Shown here piece by piece: positions 12,531-25,476 of a stretch of DNA of 60,236 bases (positions within the stretch are counted from its first letter, which is position 1; each line of letters opens with the position of its first letter). The notes under the pieces were generated by a model. It was not told where the DNA came from and did not search any database. It worked only from the letters and a program-made list of their open reading frames with translations. The DNA comes from Nemertoderma westbladi (taxonomy: Eukaryota; Xenacoelomorpha; Nemertodermatida; Nemertodermatidae): NCBI GenBank assembly GCA_032718475.1, contig JAUCBJ010001386.1, positions 1 to 60,236 on the forward strand, read 5' to 3'. Made by a program: the position numbers and the translations under genes.

Positions 12531-15500
12531 TAACACAACACACGACGTGTAGGCCTACTTATTTGTTAACACAAAACACGACGTGTAGGCCTACTTATTT
12601 GTTAACACAAAACACGACGTGTAGGCCTACTTATTTGTTAACACAAACCACGACGTGTAGGCCTACTTATTTGTTAACACAACACACGACGTGTAGGCCT
12701 TATTTGTTAACACAAAACACGACGTGTAGGCCTACTTATTTGTTAACACAACACACGACGTGTAGGCCTACTTATTTGTTAACACACGACGTGTAGGCCT
12801 ACTTATTTGTTAACACAACACACGACGTGTAGGCCTACTTATTTGTTAACACAACACACGACGTGTAGGCCTTATTTGTTAACACAAAACACGACGTGTA
12901 GGCCTACTTATTTGTTAACACAACACACGACGTGTAGGCCTACTTATTTGTTAACACACGACGTGTAGGCCTACTTATTTGTTAACACAACACACGACGT
13001 GTAGGCCTACTTATTTGTTAACACAACACACGACGTGTAGGCCTACTTATTTGTTAACACAACACACGACGTGTAGGCCTTATTTGTTAACACAAAACAC
13101 GACGTGTAGGCCTACTTATTTGTTAACACAAACCACGACGTGTAGGCCTACTTATTTGTTAACACAACACACGACGTGTAGGCCTACTTATTTGTTAACA
13201 AAACACACGACGTGTAGGCCTACTTATTTGTTAACACAACACACGACGTGTAGGCCTACTTATTTGTTAACACAAACCACGACGTGTAGGCCTACTTATT
13301 TGTTAACACAACACACGACGTGTAGGCCTACTTATTTGTTAACACAAACCACGACGTGTAGGCCTACTTATTTGTTAACACATCACACGACGTGTAGGCC
13401 TACTTATTTGTTAACACAAAACACGACGTGTAGGCCTTATTTGTTAACACAAAACACGACGTGTAGGCCTACTTATTTGGTAACACAACACACGACGTGT
13501 AGGCCTACTTATTTGTTAACACAAAACACGACGTGTAGGCCTACTTATTTGTTAACACAAAACACGACGTGTAGGCCTACTTATTTGTTAACACAACACA
13601 CGACGTGTAGGCCTACTTATTTGTTAACACAACACACGACGTGTAGGCCTACTTATTTGTTAACACAACACACGACGTGTAGGCCTACTTATTTGTTAAC
13701 ACAATACACGACGCGTAGGCCTACTTATTTGTTAACACAACACACGACGTGTAGGCCTACTTATTTGTTAACACAAAACACGACGTGTAGGCCTTATTTG
13801 TTAACACAAAACACGACGTGTAGGCCTACTTATTTGTTAACACAACACACGACGTGTAGGCCTACTTATTTGTTAACACAACACACGACGTGTAGGCCTA
13901 CTTATTTGTTAACACAACACACGACGTGTAGGCCTACTTATTTGTTAACACAAAACACGACGTGTAGGCCTTATTTGTTAACACAAAACACGACGTGTAG
14001 GCCTACTTATTTGGTAACACAACACACGACGTGTAGGCCTACTTATTTGTTAACACAAAACACGACGTGTAGGCCTACTTATTTGTTAACACAAAACACG
14101 ACTTGTAGGCCTACTTATTTGTTAACACAACACACGACGTGTAGGCCTACTTATTTGTTAACACAACACACGACGTGTAGGCCTACTTATTTGTTGACAC
14201 AACACACGACGTGTAGGCCTACTTATTTGTTAACACAACACACGACGTGTAGGCCTACTTATTTGTTAACACAAAACACGACGTGTAGGCCTACTTATTT
14301 GTTGACACAACACACGACGTGTAGGCCTACTTATTTGTTAACACAACACACGACGTGTAGGCCTTATTTGTTAACACAACACACGACGTGTAGGCCTACT
14401 TATTTGTTAACACAACACACGACGTGTAGGCCTACTTATTTGTTAACACAACACACGACGTGTAGGCCTTATTTGTTAACACAAAACACGACGTGTAGGC
14501 CTACTTATTTGTTAACACAACACACGACGTGTAGGCCTACTTATTTGTTAACACAACACACGACGTGTAGGCCTTATTTGTTAACACAAAACACGACGTG
14601 TAGGCCTACTTATTTGTTAACACAAACCACGACGTGTAGGCCTACTTATTTGTTAACACAACACACGACGTGTAGGCCTACTTATTTGTTAACACAACAC
14701 ACGACGTGTAGGCCTACTTATTTGTTAACACAACACACGACGTGTAGGCCTTATTTGTTAACACAAAACACGACGTGTAGGCCTACTTATTTGTTAACAC
14801 AAACCACGACGTGTAGGCCTACTTATTTGTTAACACAACACACGACGTGTAGGCCTACTTATTTGTTAACACAACACACGACGTGTAGGCCTACTTATTT
14901 GTTAACACAACACACGACGTGTAGGCCTACTTATTTGTTAACACAAACCACGACGTGTAGGCCTACTTATTTGTTAACACAACACACGACGTGTAGGCCT
15001 ACTTATTTGTTAACACAAACCACGACGTGTAGGCCTACTTATTTGTTAACACATCACACGACGTGTAGGCCTACTTATTTGTTAACACAAAACACGACGT
15101 GTAGGCCTTATTTGTTAACACAAAACACGACGTGTAGGCCTACTTATTTGGTAACACAACACACGACGTGTAGGCCTACTTATTTGTTAAAACAAAACAC
15201 GACGTGTAGGCCTACTTATTTGTTAACACAAAACACGACTTGTAGGCCTACTTATTTGTTAACACAACACACGACGTGTAGGCCTACTTATTTGTTAACA
15301 CAACACACGACGTGTAGGCCTACTTATTTGTTGACACAACACACGACGTGTAGGCCTACTTATTTGTTAACACAACACACGACGTGTAGGCCTACTTATT
15401 TGTTAACACAAAACACGACGTGTAGGCCTTATTTGTTAACACAGAACACGACATGTAGGCCTACTTATTTGGTAACACAACACACGACGTGTAGGCCTAC

Positions 15501-18500
15501 TTATTTGTTAACACAAAACACGACGTGTAGGCCTACTTATTTGTTAACACAAAACACGACGTGTAGGCCTACTTATTTGTTAACACAACACACGACGTGT
15601 AGGTCTACTTATTTGTTAACACAACACACGACGTGTAGGCCTACTTATTTGTTGACACAACACACGACGTGTAGGCCTACTTAGTTGTTAACACAACACA
15701 CGACGTGTAGGCCTACTTATTTGTTAACACAACACACGACGTGTAGGCCTTATTTGTTAACACAACACACGACGTGTAGGCCTACTTATTTGTTAACACA
15801 ACACACGACGTGTAGGCCTACTTATTTGTTAACACAAACCACGACGTGTAGGCCTACTTATTTGTTAACACAACACACGACGTGTAGGCCTACTTATTTG
15901 TTAACACAAACCACAACGTGTAGGCCTACTTATTTGTTAACACAAACCACGACGTGTAGGCCTACTTATTTGTTAACACAACACACGACGTGTAGGCCTT
16001 ATTTGTTAACACAAAACACGACGTGTAGGCCTACTTATTTGGTAACACAACACACGACGTGTAGGCCTACTTATTTGTTAACACAAAACACGACGTGTAG
16101 GCCTACTTATTTGTTAACACAAAACACGACGTGTAGGCCTACTTATTTGTTAACACAACACACGACGTGTAGGCCTACTTATTTGTTAACACAACACACG
16201 ACGTGTAGGCCTACTTATTTGTTGACACAACACACGACGTGTAGGCCTACTTATTTGTTAACACAACACACGACGTGTAGGCCTACTTATTTGTTAACAC
16301 AAAACACGACGTGTAGGCCTTATTTGTTAACACAAAACACGACGTGTAGGCCTACTTATTTGGTAACACAACACACGACGTGTAGGCCTACTTATTTGTT
16401 AACACAAAACACGACGTGTAGGCCTACTTATTTGTTAACACAAAACACGACGTGTAGGCCTACTTATTTGTTAACACAACACACGACGTGTAGGCCTACT
16501 TATTTGTTAACACAACACACGACGTGTAGGCCTACTTATTTGTTAACACAACACACGACGTGTAGGCCTTATTTGTTAACACAAAACACGACGTGTAGGC
16601 CTACTTATTTGTTAACACAAACCACGACGTGTAGGCCTACTTATTTGTTAACACAACACACGACGTGTAGGCCTACTTATTTGTTAACAAAACACACGAC
16701 GTGTAGGCCTACTTATTTGTTAACACAACACACGACGTGTAGGCCTACTTATTTGTTAACACAAACCACGACGTGTAGGCCTACTTATTTGTTAACACAA
16801 CACACGACGTGTAGGCCTACTTATTTGTTAACACAAACCACGACGTGTAGGCCTACTTATTTGTTAACACATCACACGACGTGTAGGCCTACTTATTTGT
16901 TAACACAAAACACGACGTGTAGGCCTTATTTGTTAACACAAAACACGACGTGTAGGCCTACTTATTTGGTAACACAACACACGACGTGTAGGCCTACTTA
17001 TTTGTTAACACAAAACACGACGTGTAGGCCTACTTATTTGTTAACACAAAACACGACGTGTAGGCCTACTTATTTGTTAACACAACACACGACGTGTAGG
17101 CCTACTTATTTGTTAACACAACACACGACGTGTAGGCCTACTTATTTGTTAACACAACACACGACGTGTAGGCCTACTTATTTGTTAACACAATACACGA
17201 CGCGTAGGCCTACTTATTTGTTAACACAACACACGACGTGTAGGCCTACTTATTTGTTAACACAAAACACGACGTGTAGGCCTTATTCGTTAACACAAAA
17301 CACGACGTGTAGGCCTACTTATTTGTTAACACAACACACGACGTGTAGGCCTACTTATTTGTTAACACAACACACGACGTGTAGGCCTACTTATTTGTTA
17401 ACACAACACACGACGTGTAGGCCTACTTATTTGTTAACACAAAACACGACGTGTAGGCCTTATTTGTTAACACAAAACACGACGTGTAGGCCTACTTATT
17501 TGGTAACACAACACACGACGTGTAGGCCTACTTATTTGTTAACACAAAACACGACGTGTAGGCCTACTTATTTGTTAACACAAAACACGACTTGTAGGCC
17601 TACTTATTTGTTAACACAACACACGACGTGTAGGCCTACTTATTTGTTAACACAACACACGACGTGTAGGCCTACTTATTTGTTGACACAACACACGACG
17701 TGTAGGCCTACTTATTTGTTAACACAACACACGACGTGTAGGCCTACTTATTTGTTAACACAAAACACGACGTGTAGGCCTACTTATTTGTTGACACAAC
17801 ACACGACGTGTAGGCCTACTTATTTGTTAACACAACACACGACGTGTAGGCCTTATTTGTTAACACAACACACGACGTGTAGGCCTACTTATTTGTTAAC
17901 ACAACACACGACGTGTAGGCCTACTTATTTGTTAACACAACACACGACGTGTAGGCCTTATTTGTTAACACAAAACACGACGTGTAGGCCTACTTATTTG
18001 GTAACACAACACACGACGTGTAGGCCTACTTATTTGTTAACACAAAACACGTCGTGTAGGCCTACTTATTTGTTAACACAAAACACGACTTGTAGGCCTA
18101 CTTATTTGTTAACACAACACACGACGTGTAGGCCTACTTATTTGTTAACACAAAACACGACGTGTAGGCCTTATTTGTTAACACAAACCACGACGTGTAG
18201 GCCTACTTATTTGTTAACACAACACACGACGTGTAGGCCTTATTTGTTAACACAAAACACGACGTGTAGGCCTACTTATTTGGTAACACAACACACGACG
18301 TGTAGGCCTACTTATTTGTTAACACAAAACACGACGTGTAGGCCTACTTATTTGTTAACACAAAACACGACGTGTAGGCCTACTTATTTGTTAACACAAC
18401 ACACGACGTGTAGGCCTACTTATTTGTTAACACAACACACGACGTGTAGGCCTACTTATTTGTTGACACAACACACGACGTGTAGGCCTACTTATTTGTT

Positions 18501-21500
18501 AACACAACACACGACGTGTAGGCCTACTTATTTGTTAACACAAAACACGACGTGTAGGCCTTATTTGTTAACACAAAACACGACGTGTAGGCCTACTTAT
18601 TTGGTAACACAACACACGACGTGTAGGCCTACTTATTTGTTAACACAAAACACGACGTGTAGGCCTACTTATTTGTTAACACACGACGTGTAGGCCTACT
18701 TATTTGTTAACACAACACACGACGTGTAGGCCTACTTATTTGTTAACACAACACACGACGTGTAGGCCTACTTATTTGTTAACACAACACACGACGTGTA
18801 GGCCTTATTTGTTAACACAAAACACGACGTGTAGGCCTACTTATTTGTTAACACAAACCACGACGTGTAGGCCTACTTATTTGTTAACACAACACACGAC
18901 GTGTAGGCCTACTTATTTGTTAACAAAACACACGACGTGTAGGCCTACTTATTTGTTAACACAAAACACGACGTGTAGGCCTACTTATTTGTTAACACAA
19001 ACCACGACGTGTAGGCCTACTTATTTGTTAACACAACACACGACGTGTAGGCCTACTTATTTGTTAACACAACACACGACGTGTAGGCCTACTTATTTGT
19101 TAACACAACACACGACGTGTAGGCCTTATTTGTTAACACAAAACACGACGTGTAGGCCTACTTATTTGTTAACACAAACCACGACGTGTAGGCCTACTTA
19201 GTTGTTAACACAACACACGACGTGTAGGCCTTATTTGTTAACACAGAACACGACATGTAGGCCTACTTATTTGGTAACACAACACACGACGTGTAGGCCT
19301 ACTTATTTGTTAACACAAAACACGACGTGTAGGCCTACTTATTTGTTAACACAACACACGACGTGTAGGCCTACTTATTTGTTAACACAACACACGACGT
19401 GTAGGCCTACTTATTTGTTGACACAACACACGACGTGTAGGCCTACTTATTTGTTAACACAACACACGACGTGTAGGCCTACTTATTTGTTAACACAAAA
19501 CACGACGTGTAGGCCTTATTTGTTAACACAAAACACGACGTGTAGGCCTACTTATTTGGTAACACAACACACGACGTGTAGGCCTACTTATTTGTTAACA
19601 CAAAACACGACGTGTAGGCCTACTTATTTGTTAACACAAAACACGACGTGTAGGCCTACTTATTTGTTAACACAACACACGACGTGTAGGCCTACTTATT
19701 TGTTAACACAACACACGACGTGTAGGCCTACTTATTTGTTAACACAACACACGACGTGTAGGCCTTATTTGTTAACACAAAACACGACGTGTAGGCCTAC
19801 TTATTTGTTAACACAACACACGACGTGTAGGCCTACTTAGTTGTTAACACAACACACGACGTGTAGGCCTTATTTGTTAACACAGAACACGACATGTAGG
19901 CCTACTTATTTGGTAACACAACACACGACGTGTAGGCCTACTTATTTGTTAACACAAAACACGACGTGTAGGCCTACTTATTTGTTAACACAAAACACGA
20001 CGTGTAGGCCTACTTATTTGTTAACACAACACACGACGTGTAGGTCTACTTATTTGTTAACACAACACACGACGTGTAGGCCTACTTATTTGTTGACACA
20101 ACACACGACGTGTAGGCCTACTTAGTTGTTAACACAACACACGACGTGTAGGCCTACTTATTTGTTAACACAACACACGACGTGTAGGCCTTATTTGTTA
20201 ACACAACACACGACGTGTAGGCCTACTTATTTGTTAACACAACACACGACGTGTAGGCCTACTTATTTGTTAACACAAACCACGACGTGTAGGCCTACTT
20301 ATTTGTTAACACAACACACGACGTGTAGGCCTACTTATTTGTTAACACAAACCACAACGTGTAGGCCTACTTATTTGTTAACACAAACCACGACGTGTAG
20401 GCCTACTTATTTGTTAACACAACACACGACGTGTAGGCCTTATTTGTTAACACAAAACACGACGTGTAGGCCTACTTATTTGGTAACACAACACACGACG
20501 TGTAGGCCTACTTATTTGTTAACACAAAACACGACGTGTAGGCCTACTTATTTGTTAACACAAAACACGACGTGTAGGCCTACTTATTTGTTAACACAAC
20601 ACACGACGTGTAGGCCTACTTATTTGTTAACACAACACACGACGTGTAGGCCTACTTATTTGTTGACACAACACACGACGTGTAGGCCTACTTATTTGTT
20701 AACACAACACACGACGTGTAGGCCTACTTATTTGTTAACACAAAACACGACGTGTAGGCCTTATTTGTTAACACAAAACACGACGTGTAGGCCTACTTAT
20801 TTGGTAACACAACACACGACGTGTAGGCCTACTTATTTGTTAACACAAAACACGACGTGTAGGCCTACTTATTTGTTAACACAAAACACGACGTGTAGGC
20901 CTACTTATTTGTTAACACAACACACGACGTGTAGGCCTACTTATTTGTTAACACAACACACGACGTGTAGGCCTACTTATTTGTTGACACAACACACGAC
21001 GTGTAGGCCTACTTATTTGTTAACACAACACACGACGTGTAGGCCTACTTATTTGTTAACACAACACACGACGTGTAGGCCTTATTTGTTAACACAACAC
21101 ACGACGTGTAGGCCTACTTATTTGTTAACACAACACACGACGTGTAGGCCTACTTATTTGTTAACACAACACACGACGTGTAGGCCTACTTATTTGTTAA
21201 TACAAACCACGACGTGTAGGCCTACTTATTTGTTAACACAACACACGACGTGTATGCCTACTTATTTGTTAACACAACACACGACGTGTAGGCCTACTTA
21301 TTTGTTAACACAACACACGACGTGTAGGCCTACTTATTTGTTAACACAACACACGACGTGTAGGCCTACTTATTTGTTAACACAACACACGACGTGTAGG
21401 CCTACTTATTTGTTGACACAACACACGACGTGTAGGCCTACTTATTTGTTAACACAACACACGACGTGTAGGCCTACTTATTTGTTAACACAACACACGA

Positions 21501-22869
21501 CGTGTAGGCCTTATTTGTTAACACAACACACGACGTGTAGGCCTACTTATTTGTTAACACAACACACGACGTGTAGGCCTACTTATTTGTTAACACAACA
21601 CACGACGTGTAGGCCTACTTATTTGTTAACACAACACACGACGTGTAGGCCTACTTATTTGTTAACACAAACCACAACGTGTAGGCCTACTTATTTGTTA
21701 ACACAAACCACGACGTGTAGGCCTACTTATTTGTTAACACAACACACGACGTGTAGGCCTTATTTGTTAACACAAAACACGACGTGTAGGCCTACTTATT
21801 TGGTAACACAACACACGACGTGTAGGCCTACTTATTTGTTAACACAAAACACGACGTGTAGGCCTACTTATTTGTTAACACAAAACACGACGTGTAGGCC
21901 TACTTATTTGTTAACACAACACACGACGTGTAGGCCTACTTATTTGTTAACACAACACACGACGTGTAGGCCTACTTATTTGTTGACACAACACACGACG
22001 TGTAGGCCTACTTATTTGTTAACACAACACACGACGTGTAGGCCTACTTATTTGTTAACACAAAACACGACGTGTAGGCCTTATTTGTTAACACAAAACA
22101 CGACGTGTAGGCCTACTTATTTGGTAACACAATACACGACGCGTAGGCCTACTTATTTGTTAACACAAAACACGACGTGTAGGCCTACTTATTTGTTAAC
22201 ACAAAACACGACGTGTAGGCCTACTTATTTGTTAACACAACACACGACGTGTAGGCCTACTTATTTGTTAACACAACACACGACGTGTAGGCCTACTTAT
22301 TTGTTGACACAACACACGACGTGTAGGCCTACTTATTTGTTAACACAACACACGACGTGTAGGCCTACTTATTTGGTTACACAACACACGACGTGTAGGC
22401 CTTATTTGTTAACACAACACACGACGTGTAGGCCTACTTATTTGTTAACACAACACACGACGTGTAGGCCTACTTATTTGTTAACACAACACACGACGTG
22501 TAGGCCTACTTATTTGTTAACACAAACCACGACGTGTAGGCCTACTTATTTGTTAACACAACACACGACGTGTATGCCTACTTATTTGTTAACACAACAC
22601 ACGACGTGTAGGCCTAATTATTTGTTAACACAACACACGACGTGTAGGCCTACTTATTTGTTAACACAAACCACAACGTGTAGGCCTACTTATTTGTTAA
22701 CACAAACCACGACGTGTAGGCCTACTTATTTGTTAACACAACACACGACGTGTAGGCCTACTTATTTGTTAACACAACACACGACGTGTAGGCCTACTTA
22801 TCTGTTAACACAACACACGACGTGTAGGCCTACTTATTTGTTGACGTGTAGGCCTACTTATTTGTTAAA
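12531..22869. repeat. 10.3-kb satellite of 36-bp (and 33-bp) units
   Basis: About 290 head-to-tail units. Each contains CACGACGTGTAGGCCTACTT followed by ATTTGTTAACACAA. A 33-bp variant lacks TAC after TAGGCCT, and a few units are about 29 bp (CGTTAACACACGACG type, at 12783, 12952 and 18682). The unit carries three palindromes: ACACG-A-CGTGT, TAGGCCTA and GTTAAC. Rare variants recur in the same order at large offsets (about 3,488 bp between 13199/13703 and 16687/17190; about 4,440 bp between 15440-15910 and 19882-20350), showing block duplication. Because 36 and 33 are multiples of three, the + strand is open for up to 1,002 codons (a 12-residue LLTQHTTCRPTY repeat). I treat this as an artefact, not a gene. 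Confidence 0.96.
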
Positions 22870-23230
22870 GTTAATTAAGGTGTTCCACAACAAATACAGT
22901 TGTTTTTGATAATTATCTCGCAGGCATTGTTTGTTCAGTGTAAGAATTTATCGGGTACCGGTATCTATGAAAATTAATTACAGTAGGCCAAGGCCAACCG
23001 GTATTAAATTATTGCTCAGTGTATAATTTATTAGTTGTATTTGAATTGTAATTATTGTTATTAAAGATTGTTTAATATTATGATTGTATTCGAAACTTCA
23101 AATTATTTACTCGTAAACATGATTGGCAAATAACCAAGAAAAAAGGTGAAGTCTTCAACTAACAGGGCCTACAACAGTGGAACTGTAAGGCACTAAGGCA
23201 ATACTGATAGTAAAATACTGCATACCGGTA
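22870..23230. other. Intergenic DNA, no gene seen
   Basis: AT-rich sequence with scattered ACCGGTA and TAGGCCTA words that recur elsewhere in the window. Nothing coding is recognised. Confidence 0.5.
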
Positions 23231-23532
23231 CCCTGGAGTCCCGAATAGACGGGGTGGGACTTAACATACAGTAGGCCTATATAACAGGTACAGTATTACC
23301 AACGGCTACCGCGGTGGTCGTGGTATACTCGGTAGGCCTACACGGTTTTTGTTTTCTTTCACTTTCAACTCTCAATTATTATGAGAACAAACGTTTATTT
23401 ACTCATATTAAAAAATGTACTAAATTTTTTAGAAAAAATTAATAATCGGGGTGTCTGGAATACGAGAATTGTGGGTGAATTTTTTTTCAAAAATGAATAA
23501 CCGTGTCGCCCCGTCTATTCAGGACTCCAGAG
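23231..23532. mobile_element. 302-bp MITE, Tc1/mariner-like
   Basis: Terminal inverted repeats of 24 bp differ at two positions: the left starts CCCTGGAGTCCCGAATAGAC at 23231, and the right (23509-23532) reads back as CTCTGGAGTCCTGAATAGAC. Both ends are flanked by TA (23229-23230 and 23533-23534), the target duplication of Tc1/mariner elements. There is no coding capacity, so it is non-autonomous. Confidence 0.75.
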
Positions 23533-23599
23533 TACAAACTACATAATCGCTGAGACAATGACTCAGGTTTCGGTTGAGATAATTTTCTCTGCTACATTC

Positions 23600-23655
23600 T
23601 GACTGACCTGGAGGCGGGGTCTCGAACCTACCGAGCGCTCCGGTTGTTATATACT
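23600..23655 (-). mobile_element. tRNA-like SINE head fragment
   Basis: On the minus strand GGAGCGCTCGGTAGGTTCGA, followed by GACCCCGCC, resembles the anticodon-arm to T-arm half of a tRNA, with a good B box. No A box or full cloverleaf is seen, so it is a SINE or tRNA relic rather than a tRNA gene. Confidence 0.4.
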
Positions 23656-23944
23656 GATAAGTTACTTTCAGTTTCCTTTAAGGTGGTGGTTTGGATCTAA
23701 GTACTTTAACAGTTTTTTAATATAACTACCGTCTACATGCTGGGATATGGTCTGATGATATACTGCTGTACTGACATGCTGAATTATTTAAGCACTTCTG
23801 TACTTCCCTTTAAATCAGCCTACCGTGTCTGGTATGGTTGATAAACCGGACCTGTATTAATAGATCTGGGATAATTAATACCTAATACATTTCACTTTAT
23901 TTCTTCTATACTTCCGATGTGAAGGATACAACACCGGTGAGGCT

Positions 23945-24990
23945 CGTTATGAAGCTCCCGAGCACAAACCTGAGCGCTCGGGCATCCAAGCTCGAGCTCC
24001 CGAGCACAAACCTGAGCGCTCGGGCATCCAAGATCGAGCTCCCGAGCACAAACCTGAGCGCTCGGGCATCCAAGCTCGAGCTCCCGAGCACAAACCTGAG
24101 CGCTCGGGCATCCAAGCTCGAGCTCCCGAGCACAAACCTGAGCGCTGGGGCATCCAAGCTCGAGCACCCGAGCACAAACCTGAGCGCTCGGGCACCCAAG
24201 CCCGAGCACTCGGGTACCCAAACCCGAGCGCTGGGGCACCCAAGCCCGAGCGCTGGGGAACCCAAACCCGAGCGATCGGGCACCCAAGCCCGAGCGCTGG
24301 GGCACCCAAACCCGAGCGCTCGGGCACCCAACCCCGAGCGCTGGGGCACCCAAACCCGAGCGCTCGGGCACCCAAGCCCGAGCGCTCGGGCACCCAAACC
24401 CGAGCGCTCGGGCACCCAAGCCCGAGCGCTGGGGCACCCAAACCCGAGCGATCGGGCACCCAAGCCCGAGCGCTCGGGCACCCAAACCCGAGCGCTCGGG
24501 CACCCAAACCCGAGCGCTCGGGCACCCAAACCCGAGCGCTCGGGCACCCAAACCCGAGCGCTGGGGCACCCAAGCCCGAGCGCTGGGGAACCCAAACCCG
24601 AGCGATCGGGCACCCAAGCCCGAGCGCTGGGGCACCCAAACCCAAGCGCTCGGGCACCCAACCCCGAGCGCTCGGGCACCCAACCCCGAGCGCTCGGGCA
24701 CCCAAACCCGAGCGCTCGGGCACCCAAGCCCGAGCGCTCGGGCACCCAAACCCGAGCGCTCGGGCACCCAACCCCGAGCGCTCGGGCACCCAAACCCGAG
24801 CGCTCGGGCACCCAAGCCCGAGCGCTCGGGCACCCAAACCCGAGCGCTCGGGCACCCAAACCCGAGCGCTCGGGCACCCAAACCCGAGCGCTCGGGCACC
24901 CAAACCCGAGCGCTCGGGCACCCAAACCCGAGCGCTCGGGCACCCAACCCTGAGCGCTCGGGCACCCACGCCCGAGCTCCCGAGACTCTG
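23945..24990. repeat. GC-rich palindromic minisatellite
   Basis: The first part (about 23950-24180) has about five 42-bp units with GAGCACAAACCTGAGCGCTC. The rest (about 24180-24975) has roughly 36 units of 22 bp, each a perfect 14-bp palindrome CCCGAGCGCTCGGG plus a spacer CACCCAAA/CACCCAAG. Variants GAGCGCTGGGG and GAGCGATCGGG break some palindromes. Because most units are self-complementary, open frames appear on both strands (340-357 codons); these are shadows of the repeat. It lies between the INO1 satellite and the 3' end of MTREX. Confidence 0.93.
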
Positions 24991-25476
24991 CCTCTAACTA
25001 TTTGGTATTGTTACAAATATTTTCACTAAGTACCGTCGACCGTCTCAACATTGTATTGCTACTTTCGTACATTGTATTATTTGATGTGTATTCTCTTAGT
25101 TAGGACATTTTATCCATGAAACATAATATTACCGGAAGGGTTGTTTACGAAATACTTTTTTCTACAAAAGTAGCAAAAAAAAAATGTTTAAAATGCAAAA
25201 AAAATGTTTCGGTTTGTATGTGATATTATTTACAACACGCTGTCCATTATTAGTCACGGTCTCACGGACTTCATAGAGTCCGTTGTGAAAAATGTTGGAA
25301 ATAAAATATTACAGTGCGATCCGATTCGATAAAACAAATTATTGCAATTAAAAGGGCGACTTGATAGGATATCTTAGGATAAAGGGAAATAAAACTATAT
25401 TTTTAGTGTTAAACCGTCAACAAAGGCACCTGCATTTAACTGCTATTAAATTTAACAATAAAAAACTAAATCGCAT
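24991..25476. other. Intergenic DNA downstream of MTREX
   Basis: AT-rich, presumably holding the MTREX 3' UTR on the minus strand. No other gene or element is recognised. Confidence 0.5.

Noticed and set aside
12563-22909. Very long open frames of LLTQHTTCRPTY repeats as secreted or structural repeat proteins
   Set aside because: Unit lengths of 36 and 33 bp preserve any frame; stops come and go with single variant units, there are no splice, start or regulatory signs, and the sequence behaves as satellite DNA.
23600-23655. A functional tRNA gene
   Set aside because: Only the 3' half with a B box is visible; no acceptor pairing or A box.
23892-24969. Overlapping 340-357 codon frames on both strands
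   Set aside because: Each is a translation of the same self-complementary 22-bp repeat; frames on both strands at once indicate low-complexity repeat, not protein.
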